64,000 nucleotides of DNA from Opitutaceae bacterium (GCA_030693515.1 JAUYAK010000076.1:1-64000), one strand, 5' to 3'. Shown: positions 33,431 through 44,183, counted from the first letter of the stretch. The notes: generated by a model from the letters alone, not told the origin. Translations and numbers: made by a program.

Positions 33431-36315
33431 ATGAAAACACCCCACCGTCGTTATCCTGCCGTGTTTTGTTTGCTCGCCACCGCGCTGGCCCCGCTGGCTG
33501 CCGCGCAGACCGCGCCTGCACCTACACCTGCGCCCAGCGCGACCGCCGCCGCGGCGAAGCCTACGGACGCCACCGCGCCGGTGGAACTCTCGCCCTTCCA
33601 AGTTCGCGCCGAGGACGACGTGGGCTACCAGGCCGCGAACACGACCAGCGGCTCGCGCCTCAACTCCCGCCTCAAGGACACGCCCGCCTCGGTCTCGGCG
33701 TTTACGCCCGAGTTTCTCGCCGACATCGCCGCGACCAACCTCGAGGAGATGCTCGCGCACGCGACCAACGTCGAGATCGACGTCGAGGATGCCAACGCCG
33801 GCTTCAACAACCCCCAGGGCCGCGGCGCCGACGGCAACGACTACCAATTCCGCATGCGCGGCTCGCCGGCGGGCGCCTCGCGCGATTTCGTCGAGTCGAG
33901 CGTGCCCGTCGATCTCTACAACGTGGAGCGCGCTGAAGTCGCGAGCGGCCCCAACTCGATCCTGTTTGGCCTCGGGCAGGCGGGCGGCCTCGTCTCGCTC
34001 TCCGGCAAAAAGGCCAACCTCCAGCGCAACCGCACCACGCTCAAGTCGATGTTCGGCTCGTGGCACCAGGAGCGCTACGAGGCCGACTACAACCGCGTGA
34101 TCATCCCGAAGAAACTCTCGGTGCGCTTGCTCGGCCTCTACCAGAACAACGAGGGCTGGCGCCACTGGGACTTCAACGATCAGGCGCGCTGGACCGTCGC
34201 CGTCGGCTACCAGCCCTTCAAGAACACCACGGTCCACGTGTCCTTTGAAAAAGGCCGCATGGACAACAATCTCACCCTCGGCTGGAACGGCCAGGATCAG
34301 ATCACCGCGTGGCAGGATGCCGGCAAACCTCTCACTGACGGCACTGTCGTCCTTCCCGGCCTCAACCGCTTTAACGCGAACAACCAGCGCTTCATCTTCA
34401 ACTCCCAGAACCGCACCGTCTACAATTACCGCGGTGAATTCCAGACGGTGAATCGCTACGGCGTCGAGACGCTCCTCCCGCCCTCCGTCTCCCCCTACGA
34501 CTACAACCTCACCGGCCCGGGCGGCACGCGGCACAGACGTTCAACACCCGCCAGCTCACGATCCAGCAGCGGCTCCCGCGTGGCGTCGATCTTGAGCTCG
34601 CCTATTTCCGCAACACCACCGACGTCGAGGCCCACGGCATGGCCATCGCCGGCGCCAACCTCCGCGCCGATCCCAATCCCACGCTGCCGCGCCCCGACGG
34701 CACCGCCGGCACGATCCCCAATCCCTTCGTCGGTCGGCCCTACTTCGAGTCCGTCTGGTTCAAGGACACCATCAAGACCACCAACGAAATCTACCGCCTC
34801 AGCGTCGCCGCCGACCTCGGCAAATCCAACCGCTGGTTTGGCCGCCACCGCATCGCCGCGCTCGCCGAGGCCTCCACGCAGGATCGCCTGCGCCGCTGGC
34901 GCGACGAGATCCTCGTCGACGACCGCAACGTCCCCATCGTCAACGCCACCACCGCCGAAAACGCCCAGAACCAGCTCACGCGCCGCAACTACATCACGGA
35001 GGGCGACTACACGACCTACTACGGCGCCGATCCCACGCTGCCCGTCGCACCCTTCATCTACAACGGCCGCACCTACACCAGCACCTACGCTTCGCGCGCC
35101 CGGGCGAACACCCAAACCGTGAAGGATATCACGAGCTTCATGTTTGCCGCGCAGAGCTTCTGGCTGAAGGACCGCCTCGTCACGACGCTTGGCGCTCGGC
35201 GCGACGACATCCAGTTCAAGAACGCGCAGGAGGAGCGCGTCACCAACCCCAACGACCCGCGCGTCACCTCCAAGCTCATCGCCGCCGGCGAATGGTATTT
35301 CAACGGCGAGCACGTCCGCCACCGCTACAAGCCCACCACGTTCACCGCCGGAGGCGTCCTCCACGCGACCAAGCGCCTCTCTTTCTTCTACAACCTGTCG
35401 CGCAACAACGGCCAGCCGCGCTTCGACCGCACCGTGCTCCCCAACGGCGAGGTGCCCGAGCCTACCGAGGGCCGCGGCCGCGACTATGGCGTCATGCTCG
35501 ACGTGCTCGGCGACGACCGCCTCTTCATCCGCACCACGTGGTTCCAGACCGAGCAGCTCAACGACTCCCCGATTCTCCCCGGCGGCAACGCGCTCGGCGT
35601 GGACAACCTGACCACGATGCTCACCCAGCTCCGCAACGTCGGGAAAATCTCGCAGGCCGACTACGACCGCCAGGCCATCACGTGGACCTCCGCCTCGATC
35701 GACATCTTTACCAAGGGCATCGAGGTCGAGGTCGTCGCCAACCCGACCAAGAACCTCACGCTCCGCGCCAGCTACTCGCACTCCGAGCGGCGCCGCGAAA
35801 ACTTCTTCACCGAGGTCTTCGAGTTCTTCGACACCCGCGTGCCGCAGTGGCGCGCGCTGCTGAAGGACAACCCCGTCGAGCTCGCGACCTTCGAGACCGC
35901 CGTGCGCGAACTCTACAGCGAGCTGGACTTTCAGGTGGACCGGCAGAATTCGCCGTTTGGCTCCCGCCCGCACAAGCTCAACGGCACCGCGCGCTACGCC
36001 TTCCGGGAAGGAAAACTGCGGGGCGCCTTCATCGGCGGATCGGTGCGCTATACCGGGAAAAATTTCATGAGCTGGGACAAGGCGAGCGGCCATGTCTATT
36101 GGGGCAACGAGTCGGTGCTGGGCGATGCCTTCGCCGGCTACCGGTTCCGCCTGCCGTGGGCCAACGTGCCCGCGACGATGCAGCTCAACGTGCGCAACAT
36201 CGGCAACGACTACCGCGCCAACGTCGGCCGCTATAACGACAACTACACCGGCGTCCGCCGTGTGTATCTGAACGAGCCCCGCAGCTGGCGCTTGACGACG
36301 ACGCTGGAGTTCTGA
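33431..36315 (+). pseudogene. TonB-dependent receptor broken by a frameshift
   Basis: The first part is read from the ATG at 33431: signal peptide, Pro/Ala-rich linker, TonB-box-like VELSPFQVRAED, then a plug ending VERAEVASGPNSILFGLGQA. It is in frame up to TGPGGT near 34528. The rest of the barrel (AAQTFNTRQLTIQQRL onward to 36315, ending TTLEF) is in another frame. One base is missing within about 34515-34530 (GGCCCGGGCGGCACGCGG). Restoring it would give about 961 residues with normal receptor features. Either the gene is a recent pseudogene or the base is an assembly error in a GC-rich run. The 125 bases upstream hold no other gene. Confidence 0.88.
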
Positions 36316-36317
36316 GG

Positions 36318-36438
36318 CCAATCGCCTTGGAAATCTAGACTTGGCCTGCGCCCGTAGCCGCGAGCGTGAGCGAGTGGACGGACCACCACTCGCTCACGCT
36401 CGCGGCTACCAATACGTCCAAATCTCCAAGGACGTTGG
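36318..36438. repeat. Long composite palindrome with outer boxes
   Basis: A perfect 24-base inverted repeat (GTAGCCGCGAGCGTGAGC..., 36354-36377 and 36386-36409, 8-base loop) is flanked by outward boxes CCAATCGCCTTGGAAATCT (36318) and, inverted, CCAACGTCCTTGGAGATTT (to 36438). It begins two bases after the receptor stop. Confidence 0.88.
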
Positions 36439-36453
36439 CATGAGGCCCTCTTG

Positions 36454-36525
36454 GTAGGGCTCGACCTTGGTCGATGCCTCCGTCGTGGGCGTCCAGCCAA
36501 GGCGCGGACCAAGGTCCGGCCCTAC
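36454..36525. repeat. Double palindrome, GTAGGGC family
   Basis: Left half GTAGGGCTCGACCTTGGTCG (from 36454) and right half ending GGTCCGGCCCTAC (36525). Each half forms its own hairpin around CCTTGG/CCAAGG. It lies in the same 298-base non-coding gap as the previous repeat; the rest of the gap has only a small GAGTG...CACTC hairpin near 36590. Confidence 0.82.
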
Positions 36526-36613
36526 GGGTATACCATTGAGCGATGGGTGTGAGCCGCGAGAATTTACTCCGTCGTGATTCGGTTGGGGGAGTGTGCTTGC
36601 ACTCGCCGCCCGC

Positions 36614-37264
36614 TCACCCCGTCGGCTTCAGCTCCTTCACGAACTTCTCCGCTTCCTTGATGGCGTTCTCCATGTCCGCGATGAGGCGGGTGATGTCGCC
36701 CTCCAGGGCGCGGTTGGTCGAGTCGAGCTGCGCGAGGGCGCGGGCGTTGAGGTTGTGCTTCAGGTAGAGCACTTGGTCGCGAAACGTCGCGAGCACCGGG
36801 TCCATGCGTTCGGCGGAGCGGCGCATGAGCACGAGCAGCGCGTCATAGCGGCGGCGGGTGCTGTCGAGCTGCCGCTGACTGTCGGCGCGGAGCGAGGCGT
36901 TGGTATATTGGGCGAGTTCGTTGCGCCACTCGCGGAAGAGCGCCTCGGCCACGTCCTCCACCGCGGCGATGCGCGAACGCACCTCCTTCGCGCGGCTCTC
37001 GCTGCGCTCGAACTCGCGGCTCATGTCTTCGTATTTCTTTTGGAGGTCGCCGCCGTCGGCCTTGGTCACGGCCTGGAAGTGCTGGAGCGCGTTGGCAAAC
37101 TGCTGCTTCGCGTCCGCCTGCGCCTCGCGGGTTTTGTCCACGCGGTCCGCGAGGATGTCGCGCTTGGCGACGCCCATTTTTTCCATCGCGCCGTAGTAGG
37201 CGGAGGAGCAGCCGGCGAGGAGCAGGACGAGGGCGACGGGCAGGGAGCGGAAGGTGCGTGGCAT
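36614..37264 (-). CDS. DUF2959 lipoprotein
   Basis: 216 residues. Lipoprotein signal with lipobox LLAGC (Cys19). The start of the mature protein, SSAYYGAMEKMGVAKRDILADRV, is the family signature. The rest is almost entirely charged helix (EAQADAKQQFANALQHF, RSESRAKEVRSRI, AIKEAEKFVKELKP) and should form coiled coils in the periplasm. The function of DUF2959 is unknown. The gene stands alone, with 184 non-coding bases upstream holding a single palindromic half. Confidence 0.88.
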   Translation of the reverse strand: MPRTFRSLPVALVLLLAGCSSAYYGAMEKMGVAKRDILADRVDKTREAQADAKQQFANALQHFQAVTKADGGDLQKKYEDMSREFERSESRAKEVRSRIAAVEDVAEALFREWRNELAQYTNASLRADSQRQLDSTRRRYDALLVLMRRSAERMDPVLATFRDQVLYLKHNLNARALAQLDSTNRALEGDITRLIADMENAIKEAEKFVKELKPTG

Positions 37265-37411
37265 GGCGGAGGCGGGTGCGCCCCAAGCCAGCCCGCTTCT
37301 GCGCCCGCCTGCAAGCCGGCGGCCTTGGAAATCTTCCTGCCGAAAAGAGTCCGGAGTCTTGGGGCAGGAAAATTTGGTGGGCCGGAAGATTTTAGAAAAA
37401 GGAAGCAGGCC

Positions 37412-37433
37412 GTGCCGGTGGCGCCTCCGCTAC
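37412..37433 (-). repeat. Single palindromic half, GGTAGCGG variant
   Basis: On the minus strand GGTAGCGGAGGCGCCACCGG forms a hairpin. It is preceded by a degenerate CCTTGGAAATCT box near 37322. It lies between the nucleoside hydrolase and DUF2959 genes. Confidence 0.5.
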
Positions 37434-37448
37434 CAGCCAGCTGCGCTC

Positions 37449-38498
37449 TCACCCGCGCTGCATCAGATCGACGAACAGCGCCTCGAACCGCGCGCGGTCG
37501 ATCGCGCGCACGACGTTCACATCGGGCTCGCCGAGGCCCGGGCCGCCGCCGGGCGGCCAGCTCAGCGTCGCGCCGTAGCCCGCGCCCTGATCGGTGGCGA
37601 TGTCCATCGCGAGCCACGCGGTGTCGGTCGCGATGCGGCGATCGAGGAGCACGGCGGCGGCGATCTCGTCCCACATCGGGTAGCCGCGGCCGGCGAATTG
37701 TTTCAGGTAGCGCGCCGCCGGTGTGTCGGCGGCGGTGGCGCGCGCGACGAGTTCGTCGGTGAGCCGCGGTTCGATGGTGGCGTCGAGCGGCACGCAGGTG
37801 AGGTTTTTCCAGCCCGCGCGCAGCATGATCGAAGCGGCCTCGGGATCGAAGCGGCAGTTGAACTCCACGCGCGGAGTGTGGATGAACTGCAGGGCGAACT
37901 CGTCCGCCATCGAGATCACCGGGTTGAACGCCCCGCCCATGAACACGAGGCCCTCGGCGCGGGCCGCGAAATCCTCGTCGAGCCGCGCGGCGAGCGCGAG
38001 GTTGGTGAACGGCCCCATGGCCAGAATCGTGACCGCGCCGGGAAACTCGCGGACCTTGCGCACGAGGAATTCCGCCGCCGCGCCCTTCGCCGGCGCGGTC
38101 GTGGGATCGCCCTCGGGCAGCGGCGGCACAACGTCGGCCGGATGGTAGGCCTGGCGGTGCATCGTGTTGTAGTCGGGCCAGCGATCCATCCAGGCGCCTT
38201 TGTAAGGCAGCTTGCCGTGCATGGCCTCCCAGCGGCGCGTGCCTTGCTCGGAGTTGAGCAGCGGATAAGTCGAGCCGGCGATGACCGGCACATCGTTGTG
38301 GCCGGTGAGCTCGATCAGGCGCAGCGCGTGCGCGGTGTTTTCCTTCATCCAGCCGTCGCCGGTCACGGTCGTGATGCCCAGCACCTCGATCTCGGGCGAC
38401 TGCAGCACCATGAGGATCGACTGGAGGTTTGATCCGCCGGGCCCGAGGGAATCCTGATCGATGATGACTTTGCGACGGAGTGGGGCGGGGGAGGACAT
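37449..38498 (-). CDS. Nucleoside hydrolase-like protein with altered calcium site
   Basis: 349 residues from the ATG at 38498. The fold is that of inosine/uridine-preferring nucleoside hydrolases: VIIDQD at the N-terminus, EVLGITTVTGD, VTILAMGPFTNLALA, GLVFMGGAF, VEFNCRFDPEAASIML and a C-terminal WDEIAAAVLLD. However, the canonical DTDPGxDDA calcium site reads DQDSLGPGG, so the Asp-Asp pair is Gly-Gly, and the usual His before the last Asp is Trp. No signal peptide. Either it belongs to a divergent subfamily with another metal arrangement or substrate, or it is not catalytic. It diverges from a small hypothetical gene. Confidence 0.82.
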   Translation of the reverse strand: MSSPAPLRRKVIIDQDSLGPGGSNLQSILMVLQSPEIEVLGITTVTGDGWMKENTAHALRLIELTGHNDVPVIAGSTYPLLNSEQGTRRWEAMHGKLPYKGAWMDRWPDYNTMHRQAYHPADVVPPLPEGDPTTAPAKGAAAEFLVRKVREFPGAVTILAMGPFTNLALAARLDEDFAARAEGLVFMGGAFNPVISMADEFALQFIHTPRVEFNCRFDPEAASIMLRAGWKNLTCVPLDATIEPRLTDELVARATAADTPAARYLKQFAGRGYPMWDEIAAAVLLDRRIATDTAWLAMDIATDQGAGYGATLSWPPGGGPGLGEPDVNVVRAIDRARFEALFVDLMQRG

Positions 38499-38614
38499 GG
38501 GCGGAAAGGGCGGCGGCCGAGGTCCGCAGCCGAGCGGACTTTGCGGCGGCATGCAATCCGACTCCTCGCTCGACGCGGCCCGCGCCGTCCGCAGCCTAGC
38601 GCCGCATCCCGCCC

Positions 38615-38896
38615 ATGAATCTCTCCCCCGAGGAAATGACCTTTGCCCGCGATCTCGTGAAGGCCTCGCGCCAGCGCATCCACCACGTCGCGTGGGTGGA
38701 TCGCGACGGCACGCATCGGATGACGGCGCTCAACGCCGCGGAGGTGGGGCAGCTCAACCGCCTCTCGGGCCGGCTCGGCGTTTCCAATGGCGAGCTGCTG
38801 CGCCAGGTCGCCTACATTCCGAACCCCAAACCCGCGCCCGCCCAAGCCGTGCCTCCGCATCCGGCGCCGGATGTGGCGCCGGATGCGGCCGGCTAG
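38615..38896 (+). CDS. Small protein of unknown function
   Basis: 93 residues. The first 65 or so look folded and mixed alpha/beta (EEMTFARDLVKASRQRIHHV, NRLSGRLGVSNGELLRQVAY), with a Pro/Ala tail. No family recognised. Its stop shares a CTAG with the stop of the convergent helicase gene, so the two overlap by four bases. Confidence 0.6.
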   Translation: MNLSPEEMTFARDLVKASRQRIHHVAWVDRDGTHRMTALNAAEVGQLNRLSGRLGVSNGELLRQVAYIPNPKPAPAQAVPPHPAPDVAPDAAG

Positions 38897-41800
38897 GCCA
38901 GAATCTGCCGCAGGCTGTCGAGATCGAGGATGTTGGCCAGCGACTCCTCCTGCACGACGGCGGCGGCGAGGGCGGCCTTGTCGCGCTGCATCGCGCGGAT
39001 TTTTTCCTCCACGGTGCCTTCGGCCAGCAGGCGATAGGCGACGACCGCCTCGGTCTGGCCGATGCGGTGCGTGCGGTCGATCGCCTGCGCCTCGGCGGCG
39101 GGGTTCCACCAGGGATCGTAGAGAATGACGTAGCTGGCGGCGGTGAGGTTGAGGCCGAAGCCGGCGGCTTTCAGGGAGAGGAGGAAAACGGTCTTGGTCT
39201 CGTCGCGCTGGAATTGCGCGATGAGTTCGGCGCGGTTCTCGGTCGCGCCGGTGATCATGAGGTGGCCGATGTTCTCGGCGACGAGGCGGCGGCGGATGAT
39301 CTCCAGCATCTCGACGAACTGGCTGAACACGAGGACCTGGTGCCCCTCGTCGCGCAGCTCTTCGAGCCGCTCGAGCAGCGCCTCAAGCTTGGCGCTCGGC
39401 AGATCGCGGTGCGCGGGATCGACGAGCGCGGGGTGGCAGCAGATTTGGCGGAGGCGGAGGAGGCTGGAGAGGACGTTGAAGCGCACGGCGGCGAGCGCGT
39501 GGGGCGAGTCGACGCCGAGCAGCTGCGAACGGGCGCGCTTCAGCTCGGCATCGTAGAGCACGCGCTGCTCGCCCTCGAGCTCGACAATCAGGTCGTCCTC
39601 CGTGCGCGAGGGCAGCTCGGGCGCGGCCTGGGCCTTGGTGCGGCGGAGGAGGAAATGCCGCACGCGGCGGTGCAGGCGCGCGTGCGTCTCGGGGTTGATG
39701 TCGGTGTAGTGCCGGCGGAAGGCCGCCTGCGGCCCGAGCAGGCCGGGCTGCGCAAACGCGAACAGGCTCCACAGGTCCGTGAGGCGGTTCTCGATCGGCG
39801 TGCCGGTGAGGATGAGGCGGTGCTGGCTCGGCAGGCTGCGCGCGACGGTGGCGACCTGGCTGCCGGGGTTCTTGATGAACTGGCCCTCGTCGAGCACCAC
39901 GGCGTCCCACGGCTGCGCCTGGAACCACGCGGCGTTGAGCCGGAGCTGGGTGTAATTCGCGACGAGCAGTTGGGCCATCGATCCCGCGGCGGCCGGGCCG
40001 AGGCGCAGCGGATCGAAGGCGGACGCCTTGAGCGCGGGCGCGAAGCGCTCGGTCTCGGCGAGCCAGCCGTGGGTGACGCTCTTCGGGCACACGACGAGCA
40101 GCCGCAGCGGGCCCGCCTCGGCCTTGCGCGTCTCCGCGAGATGCAGGAACCACGCGAGGGTCTGCACGGTTTTGCCGAGGCCCATGTCGTCGGCGAGGAT
40201 GCCGCCGAGGCCGAGGGCCGCGTGGTGCGCGAGAAAGTGAAACCCCTCGATTTGGTAGGGCCGCAGCGTGGCGCGCAGGCCGGCGGGCAGCGGCGGCGGG
40301 GGATGGGCCGCAAAGGCGGCGGCGCGTTCGCGCAGCGCGGCGGCGACTTGTGCGTCTTGCTGGGCGAAGAAATCCGCTTGGGTCGCGAGCTGCATCGCGT
40401 GGAGCCGGTGCGTGCGCGGCTTGCCGTCGGCCAGCACCTCGTCGGCGTCGAGGCCGAGGCGGTCGAGTGCGGCGGCGGTGGCGGCGGGGTGCTCGCCGCG
40501 CTCAAGTTCGATGCGGCGCCAGCCGTGGCGCGGGAGGCTCACCCACTTGCCGCGGGCCTTCATGAGCAGGGCGATTTCCTCGGCGGACAGCTTGGTGTCG
40601 GAGACGCGGAGCTTCACCGTGAGGTTGAACCAGTCGCGGCCCGCGGCCTCGGCCGGCGCCGCCGCGATCTCCACATGGGCCTGCACGGGTGCATCGAGGA
40701 GGTGGGCGAGACCGGGCGCGACGTCGACCTTCAGCCCCGGAGGCAGGGTGGCGTGCCAGGCGATGAACGCATCCGGGAAATCCGGCCCGGTGTCTCGCCC
40801 CCAGGCGGCTTCCGTCTCGCGCCACGCGAGATCGAAGGCCGCGAGCCGCCCGCTCGCGCCTTGCGCGGCGGCGAGATCAAATTCGAGGAGCGGCTCGCTC
40901 GCGCGTCGGAGGGGAGGGGCACCGCGCGGCGTCCATTGCCAGCCGCCCGGCATCCACTGCTGCTCGATCGGGAGATCGTCGGCGCGGGCGAGGAGCTGGG
41001 CGCGAAATTGCAGCGTGTCCGGATCGTCGGGGGGGGCCGCGAGCCAGCACTTGAGCAGGGGACGAAGCGCCATGCGGCGGACGTTGCTCTCCAGCTCCGC
41101 GGGCAGGCGCAGGCCGGCGGCGCGAAGGCGCGACATCAACCGCGAGTCGCCGAGCGCGGCGGTGGGCAGCGGCGCATCGGGCGTCGGCGGCGGGCCGCGC
41201 CAGACGCGGTTCTCGAAATAGTAGAGCGGATCGGGCCGCAGTGTGACGAGCGTGGCGCGAGCGGCCGAGCGGCCATCGGGCGTCACGAGCCGCAGTTCCA
41301 GCCGATCCCGCGCAGTCGCCGAGACGCTGGCCTCGAGGGCGAGGGCGAGCGGCTCGACCACGAGCGGCTGCCCGTCCGGCAGCACGATGGCGCCGCGTGC
41401 GGCGCGGGTGCGGAAAAGATTCGCCGTGGCATCCATCGGCAGGGCGTGCCGGAGCGTCGGCGCCTGAAAGGCCGGGCCGCACTCGGCGGCGATCGCGAGG
41501 CCGAGCGCAGCCTCGGCCGGCGCGAGGTGCTCGAAGTCCGCGGGCCGCGCCCCGGCCAGCGTGGCAAACCACCGCTGCGGCGGCGAGCGCCACCGGCCGC
41601 CGGTGATGGAGCGCACCTCGATCGCGAGTCCGCCCTCGGGCCGCACGCGGGCGCGCAGGCCGGCGACATCGGCGAGCGCGGGATGCGATGGCGTGGGCGC
41701 GGTGGTCTCGCCGGTGTCGGCGAGCGCGCGCTGCCATGCGGCCAGTTCCTTTTGCACGAGGTTGTGCTCGATCGCGGCGGGAATGGGGGCGGTGTCGGTG

Positions 41801-42513
41801 AGCGGCCGGAAGACCTCCGGGATCGGGCGGCCCGCCAGCTCGTAGTCGTGGGCGAGAAACTGCCAGAGCGCCCACGGGTCGGCGGGCGCGCTCGCGCGAT
41901 CCCACCAGCCGGCGAAGGCCGGGGCGTAGAGCGGCGCCCCCGGCGTCGGCGTGTGCTCGAAACCGTGCCGCAGGATCGTGCCGGGGTAGAGCGTGCCGTG
42001 CGACTGGGCGAATTCGGCGTAGAGCGCGGCGAGGTTGCCGAGCTGGTTCAGCTCCGCGGCCGTGAGCGCGCGGCCGAGCTTCTTGGCGAGGATCGGACTC
42101 CACTTGGCCGTGAAGGTGTTTTTCTCCGGCGGAGGAGGGGGCTCGTCCGGCTCCGGCGTGGACGTCGCCGCTACGGCCACCGCGAGGGGCGCGGGCGTCT
42201 CGACCTCCGCGATCCACGCGAGGCCGGCGGCGTAGGCGTGCTTGCAGTCGTCCTTGCGCGGGCACGAGCAGCGCGAGCTCCAGCGGCTGCGCGTGAGAAA
42301 CAGCGTCACGCCGTAGAGCTCGGAGCCGAAGACGCGCGCCTCGACGTAGTGGTCCGCGCCGGCCCAGACGCGGCGCACCTGCTTGCTCTCGAAATACGCT
42401 GCACCGCGCTCGCGCGCGTGCGGCGGCAGGGCCGCCAGCCACGCGCGCAGCGCCGCCAGCGCCTCGGGCGTCTGGACACTGCGCACGATGGGCGAGCGGA
42501 ATTTGGCGGCCAC
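38893..42513 (-). CDS. SWIM/SNF2-family helicase
   Basis: 1206 residues from a GTG at 42513; the open frame further upstream overlaps glyS antisense-free sequence but is Arg-rich and unlikely. A SWIM zinc finger (RCSCPRKDDCKH, about 80-92) is followed by a long, poorly conserved middle. The SNF2 ATPase has DDMGLGKT (about 775), a DEGQ box (about 872) and LTGTPIENRLTDLW; the second helicase domain has LVFSQFVEMLEII, LLSLKAAGFGLNLTAA and DRTHRIGQ near the end. It is a double-stranded DNA translocase acting on nucleoproteins, perhaps RNA polymerase (RapA-like). It is 41 bases downstream of glyS on the same strand. Confidence 0.92.
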   Translation of the reverse strand: MAAKFRSPIVRSVQTPEALAALRAWLAALPPHARERGAAYFESKQVRRVWAGADHYVEARVFGSELYGVTLFLTRSRWSSRCSCPRKDDCKHAYAAGLAWIAEVETPAPLAVAVAATSTPEPDEPPPPPEKNTFTAKWSPILAKKLGRALTAAELNQLGNLAALYAEFAQSHGTLYPGTILRHGFEHTPTPGAPLYAPAFAGWWDRASAPADPWALWQFLAHDYELAGRPIPEVFRPLTDTAPIPAAIEHNLVQKELAAWQRALADTGETTAPTPSHPALADVAGLRARVRPEGGLAIEVRSITGGRWRSPPQRWFATLAGARPADFEHLAPAEAALGLAIAAECGPAFQAPTLRHALPMDATANLFRTRAARGAIVLPDGQPLVVEPLALALEASVSATARDRLELRLVTPDGRSAARATLVTLRPDPLYYFENRVWRGPPPTPDAPLPTAALGDSRLMSRLRAAGLRLPAELESNVRRMALRPLLKCWLAAPPDDPDTLQFRAQLLARADDLPIEQQWMPGGWQWTPRGAPPLRRASEPLLEFDLAAAQGASGRLAAFDLAWRETEAAWGRDTGPDFPDAFIAWHATLPPGLKVDVAPGLAHLLDAPVQAHVEIAAAPAEAAGRDWFNLTVKLRVSDTKLSAEEIALLMKARGKWVSLPRHGWRRIELERGEHPAATAAALDRLGLDADEVLADGKPRTHRLHAMQLATQADFFAQQDAQVAAALRERAAAFAAHPPPPLPAGLRATLRPYQIEGFHFLAHHAALGLGGILADDMGLGKTVQTLAWFLHLAETRKAEAGPLRLLVVCPKSVTHGWLAETERFAPALKASAFDPLRLGPAAAGSMAQLLVANYTQLRLNAAWFQAQPWDAVVLDEGQFIKNPGSQVATVARSLPSQHRLILTGTPIENRLTDLWSLFAFAQPGLLGPQAAFRRHYTDINPETHARLHRRVRHFLLRRTKAQAAPELPSRTEDDLIVELEGEQRVLYDAELKRARSQLLGVDSPHALAAVRFNVLSSLLRLRQICCHPALVDPAHRDLPSAKLEALLERLEELRDEGHQVLVFSQFVEMLEIIRRRLVAENIGHLMITGATENRAELIAQFQRDETKTVFLLSLKAAGFGLNLTAASYVILYDPWWNPAAEAQAIDRTHRIGQTEAVVAYRLLAEGTVEEKIRAMQRDKAALAAAVVQEESLANILDLDSLRQILA

Positions 42514-42554
42514 GGTGGACGGGAGGGGGCGCGCCGGGAGCGGCGCGCGCGGCC

Positions 42555-44084
42555 TCAGTAAATCTGCTCCTCGAGCAGCGCGAAGAGCTCGGCCTCGGTG
42601 ATGCGTTTTTGCGCCATCGAATCGCGCTCGCGGAGCGTGAACGTGTCGCCCGGCTTCTCGATCGTGTCGAAGTCGATCGTCACGCACCAGGGCGTGCCGA
42701 TCTCGTCCTGGCGGCGGTAGCGTTTGCCGATGTTGCCACCGTCGTCGTAGAACACCGCGTAGCGGCGCTGGAGTTTCTTGTAGAGATCGTGGGCGCGCTT
42801 CGTCAGCGCCTCCTTGTTTTTCAACAGCGGGAGCACGGCGACCTTCACCGGCGCGATGCGCGGCGAGAGGCGGAGCACGGTGCGTTTCTCGACGTTGCCC
42901 TTCTCATCCTTCACGTCCTCCTCCGCGTAGCCGGCGCAGAGCACGGCGAGCAAAATGCGATCGACACCCACGGCGGGCTCGATCACGTGGGGGACGAATT
43001 TCTTCTTCGAGGTCTCGTCGAAGACTTCCTGCGGCTTGCCGGAGGCGTTGCCGTGCTGCGTGAGGTCGTAACTGCCGCGCGCGGCGATGCCCCACAGCTC
43101 CTGCACGCCGAAGGGATACTGAAACATGATGTCCACGGTGCCCTTGGAGTAGAACGCGAGCTTCTCCTTCGGGTGCGCGTAGAGCGAGAGGTGCGACTCG
43201 GGCAGGCCCACCGAGATGAGCCACTGGCGGCACCACTCGATCCAGTCCTTGTGGCATTTGTCCCAGTCGGCGTCCTCGTGGATGAAGTATTCCATCTCCA
43301 TCTGCTCGAATTCGCGCGAGCGGAAGATGAAGTTGCGCGGCGTGATCTCGTTGCGAAACGACTTGCCGATTTGCGCGATGCCGAAGGGCAGCTTCACGCG
43401 GCCGGTATCCCAAACATTTTTGAAATCGACGAACATGCCCTGCGCCGTCTCAGGGCGGAGGTAGGCGACCGACGAGCCGTCGGTCATCGCGCCGACGTTC
43501 GTCTGAAACATCATGTTGAAGGCGCGGGCCTCGGTGAGGCTGCCGGGCTCGCCGGTGGCGGGCGACGGGATGAGAGAAATTTCCTCGGGTTTGGCTTCGG
43601 TGAAATCTTTCGGTGTGACGGGCGCGAGAGTGCCGACGATGGCTTTCTTACGCTTGAAGGTTTCCGCGGCGGCCTGGAGATCGGCGGCGGTTTTCTCCGA
43701 CTCAAGCGCGCTCACGCAGCCGACGGTCTTGCCGTCCACGACGACCGGGGAGAAAAACAACTGATCCGCCCGAAACCGCTGCTTGCTCACCTTGCAGTCC
43801 ACGAGCGGGTCGCTGAAGCCGGCGACGTGGCCCGAGGCTTCCCAGACCTTCGGGTGCATGATTATGGAGGTCTCGATGCCGACGATGTCGTCGCGGCGGC
43901 GCACCATGTCGGCCCACCAGCAGTCGCGGATGTTCTTCTTCAGCTCGGAGCCGAGGGGACCGTAGTCGAAGAAGCCGTTGAAGCCGCCGTAGATTTCCGA
44001 GGACTGGAAAATGAAGCCCCGGCGCTTCGCGAGCGCGACGATGGCATCCATGGTGACAGCGGGTGTGGTCGATTCTGCGGACAT
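42555..44084 (-). CDS. glyS: Glycine-tRNA ligase (homodimeric, class II)
   Basis: 509 residues, the single-chain (eukaryote/archaea-like) form rather than the alpha2beta2 bacterial form. [20 protein letters not shown] is the class-defining N-terminal region; motif 2 is in [20 protein letters not shown] and motif 3 in the [16 protein letters not shown] segment. The C-terminal anticodon-binding domain begins near [12 protein letters not shown]. It charges tRNA-Gly. It diverges from htrA, with 152 bases between. The helicase gene follows on the same strand. Confidence 0.96.
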   Translation of the reverse strand: MSAESTTPAVTMDAIVALAKRRGFIFQSSEIYGGFNGFFDYGPLGSELKKNIRDCWWADMVRRRDDIVGIETSIIMHPKVWEASGHVAGFSDPLVDCKVSKQRFRADQLFFSPVVVDGKTVGCVSALESEKTAADLQAAAETFKRKKAIVGTLAPVTPKDFTEAKPEEISLIPSPATGEPGSLTEARAFNMMFQTNVGAMTDGSSVAYLRPETAQGMFVDFKNVWDTGRVKLPFGIAQIGKSFRNEITPRNFIFRSREFEQMEMEYFIHEDADWDKCHKDWIEWCRQWLISVGLPESHLSLYAHPKEKLAFYSKGTVDIMFQYPFGVQELWGIAARGSYDLTQHGNASGKPQEVFDETSKKKFVPHVIEPAVGVDRILLAVLCAGYAEEDVKDEKGNVEKRTVLRLSPRIAPVKVAVLPLLKNKEALTKRAHDLYKKLQRRYAVFYDDGGNIGKRYRRQDEIGTPWCVTIDFDTIEKPGDTFTLRERDSMAQKRITEAELFALLEEQIY

Positions 44085-44183
44085 AAGAAGTGAGAGCTAG
44101 CCCGCGCGGCGCGGCGGGGTCAATTCCGCGCTTGGCCGCCCGCGGTCCTTTTCACCGCCCGGCATTTGCGGATTGCCGCGGAC

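Noticed and set aside
38461-42561. 1366-codon open frame on the plus strand
   Set aside because: Antisense to the SNF2 helicase, whose motifs are clear; Arg/Gly/Glu-rich with no domains.
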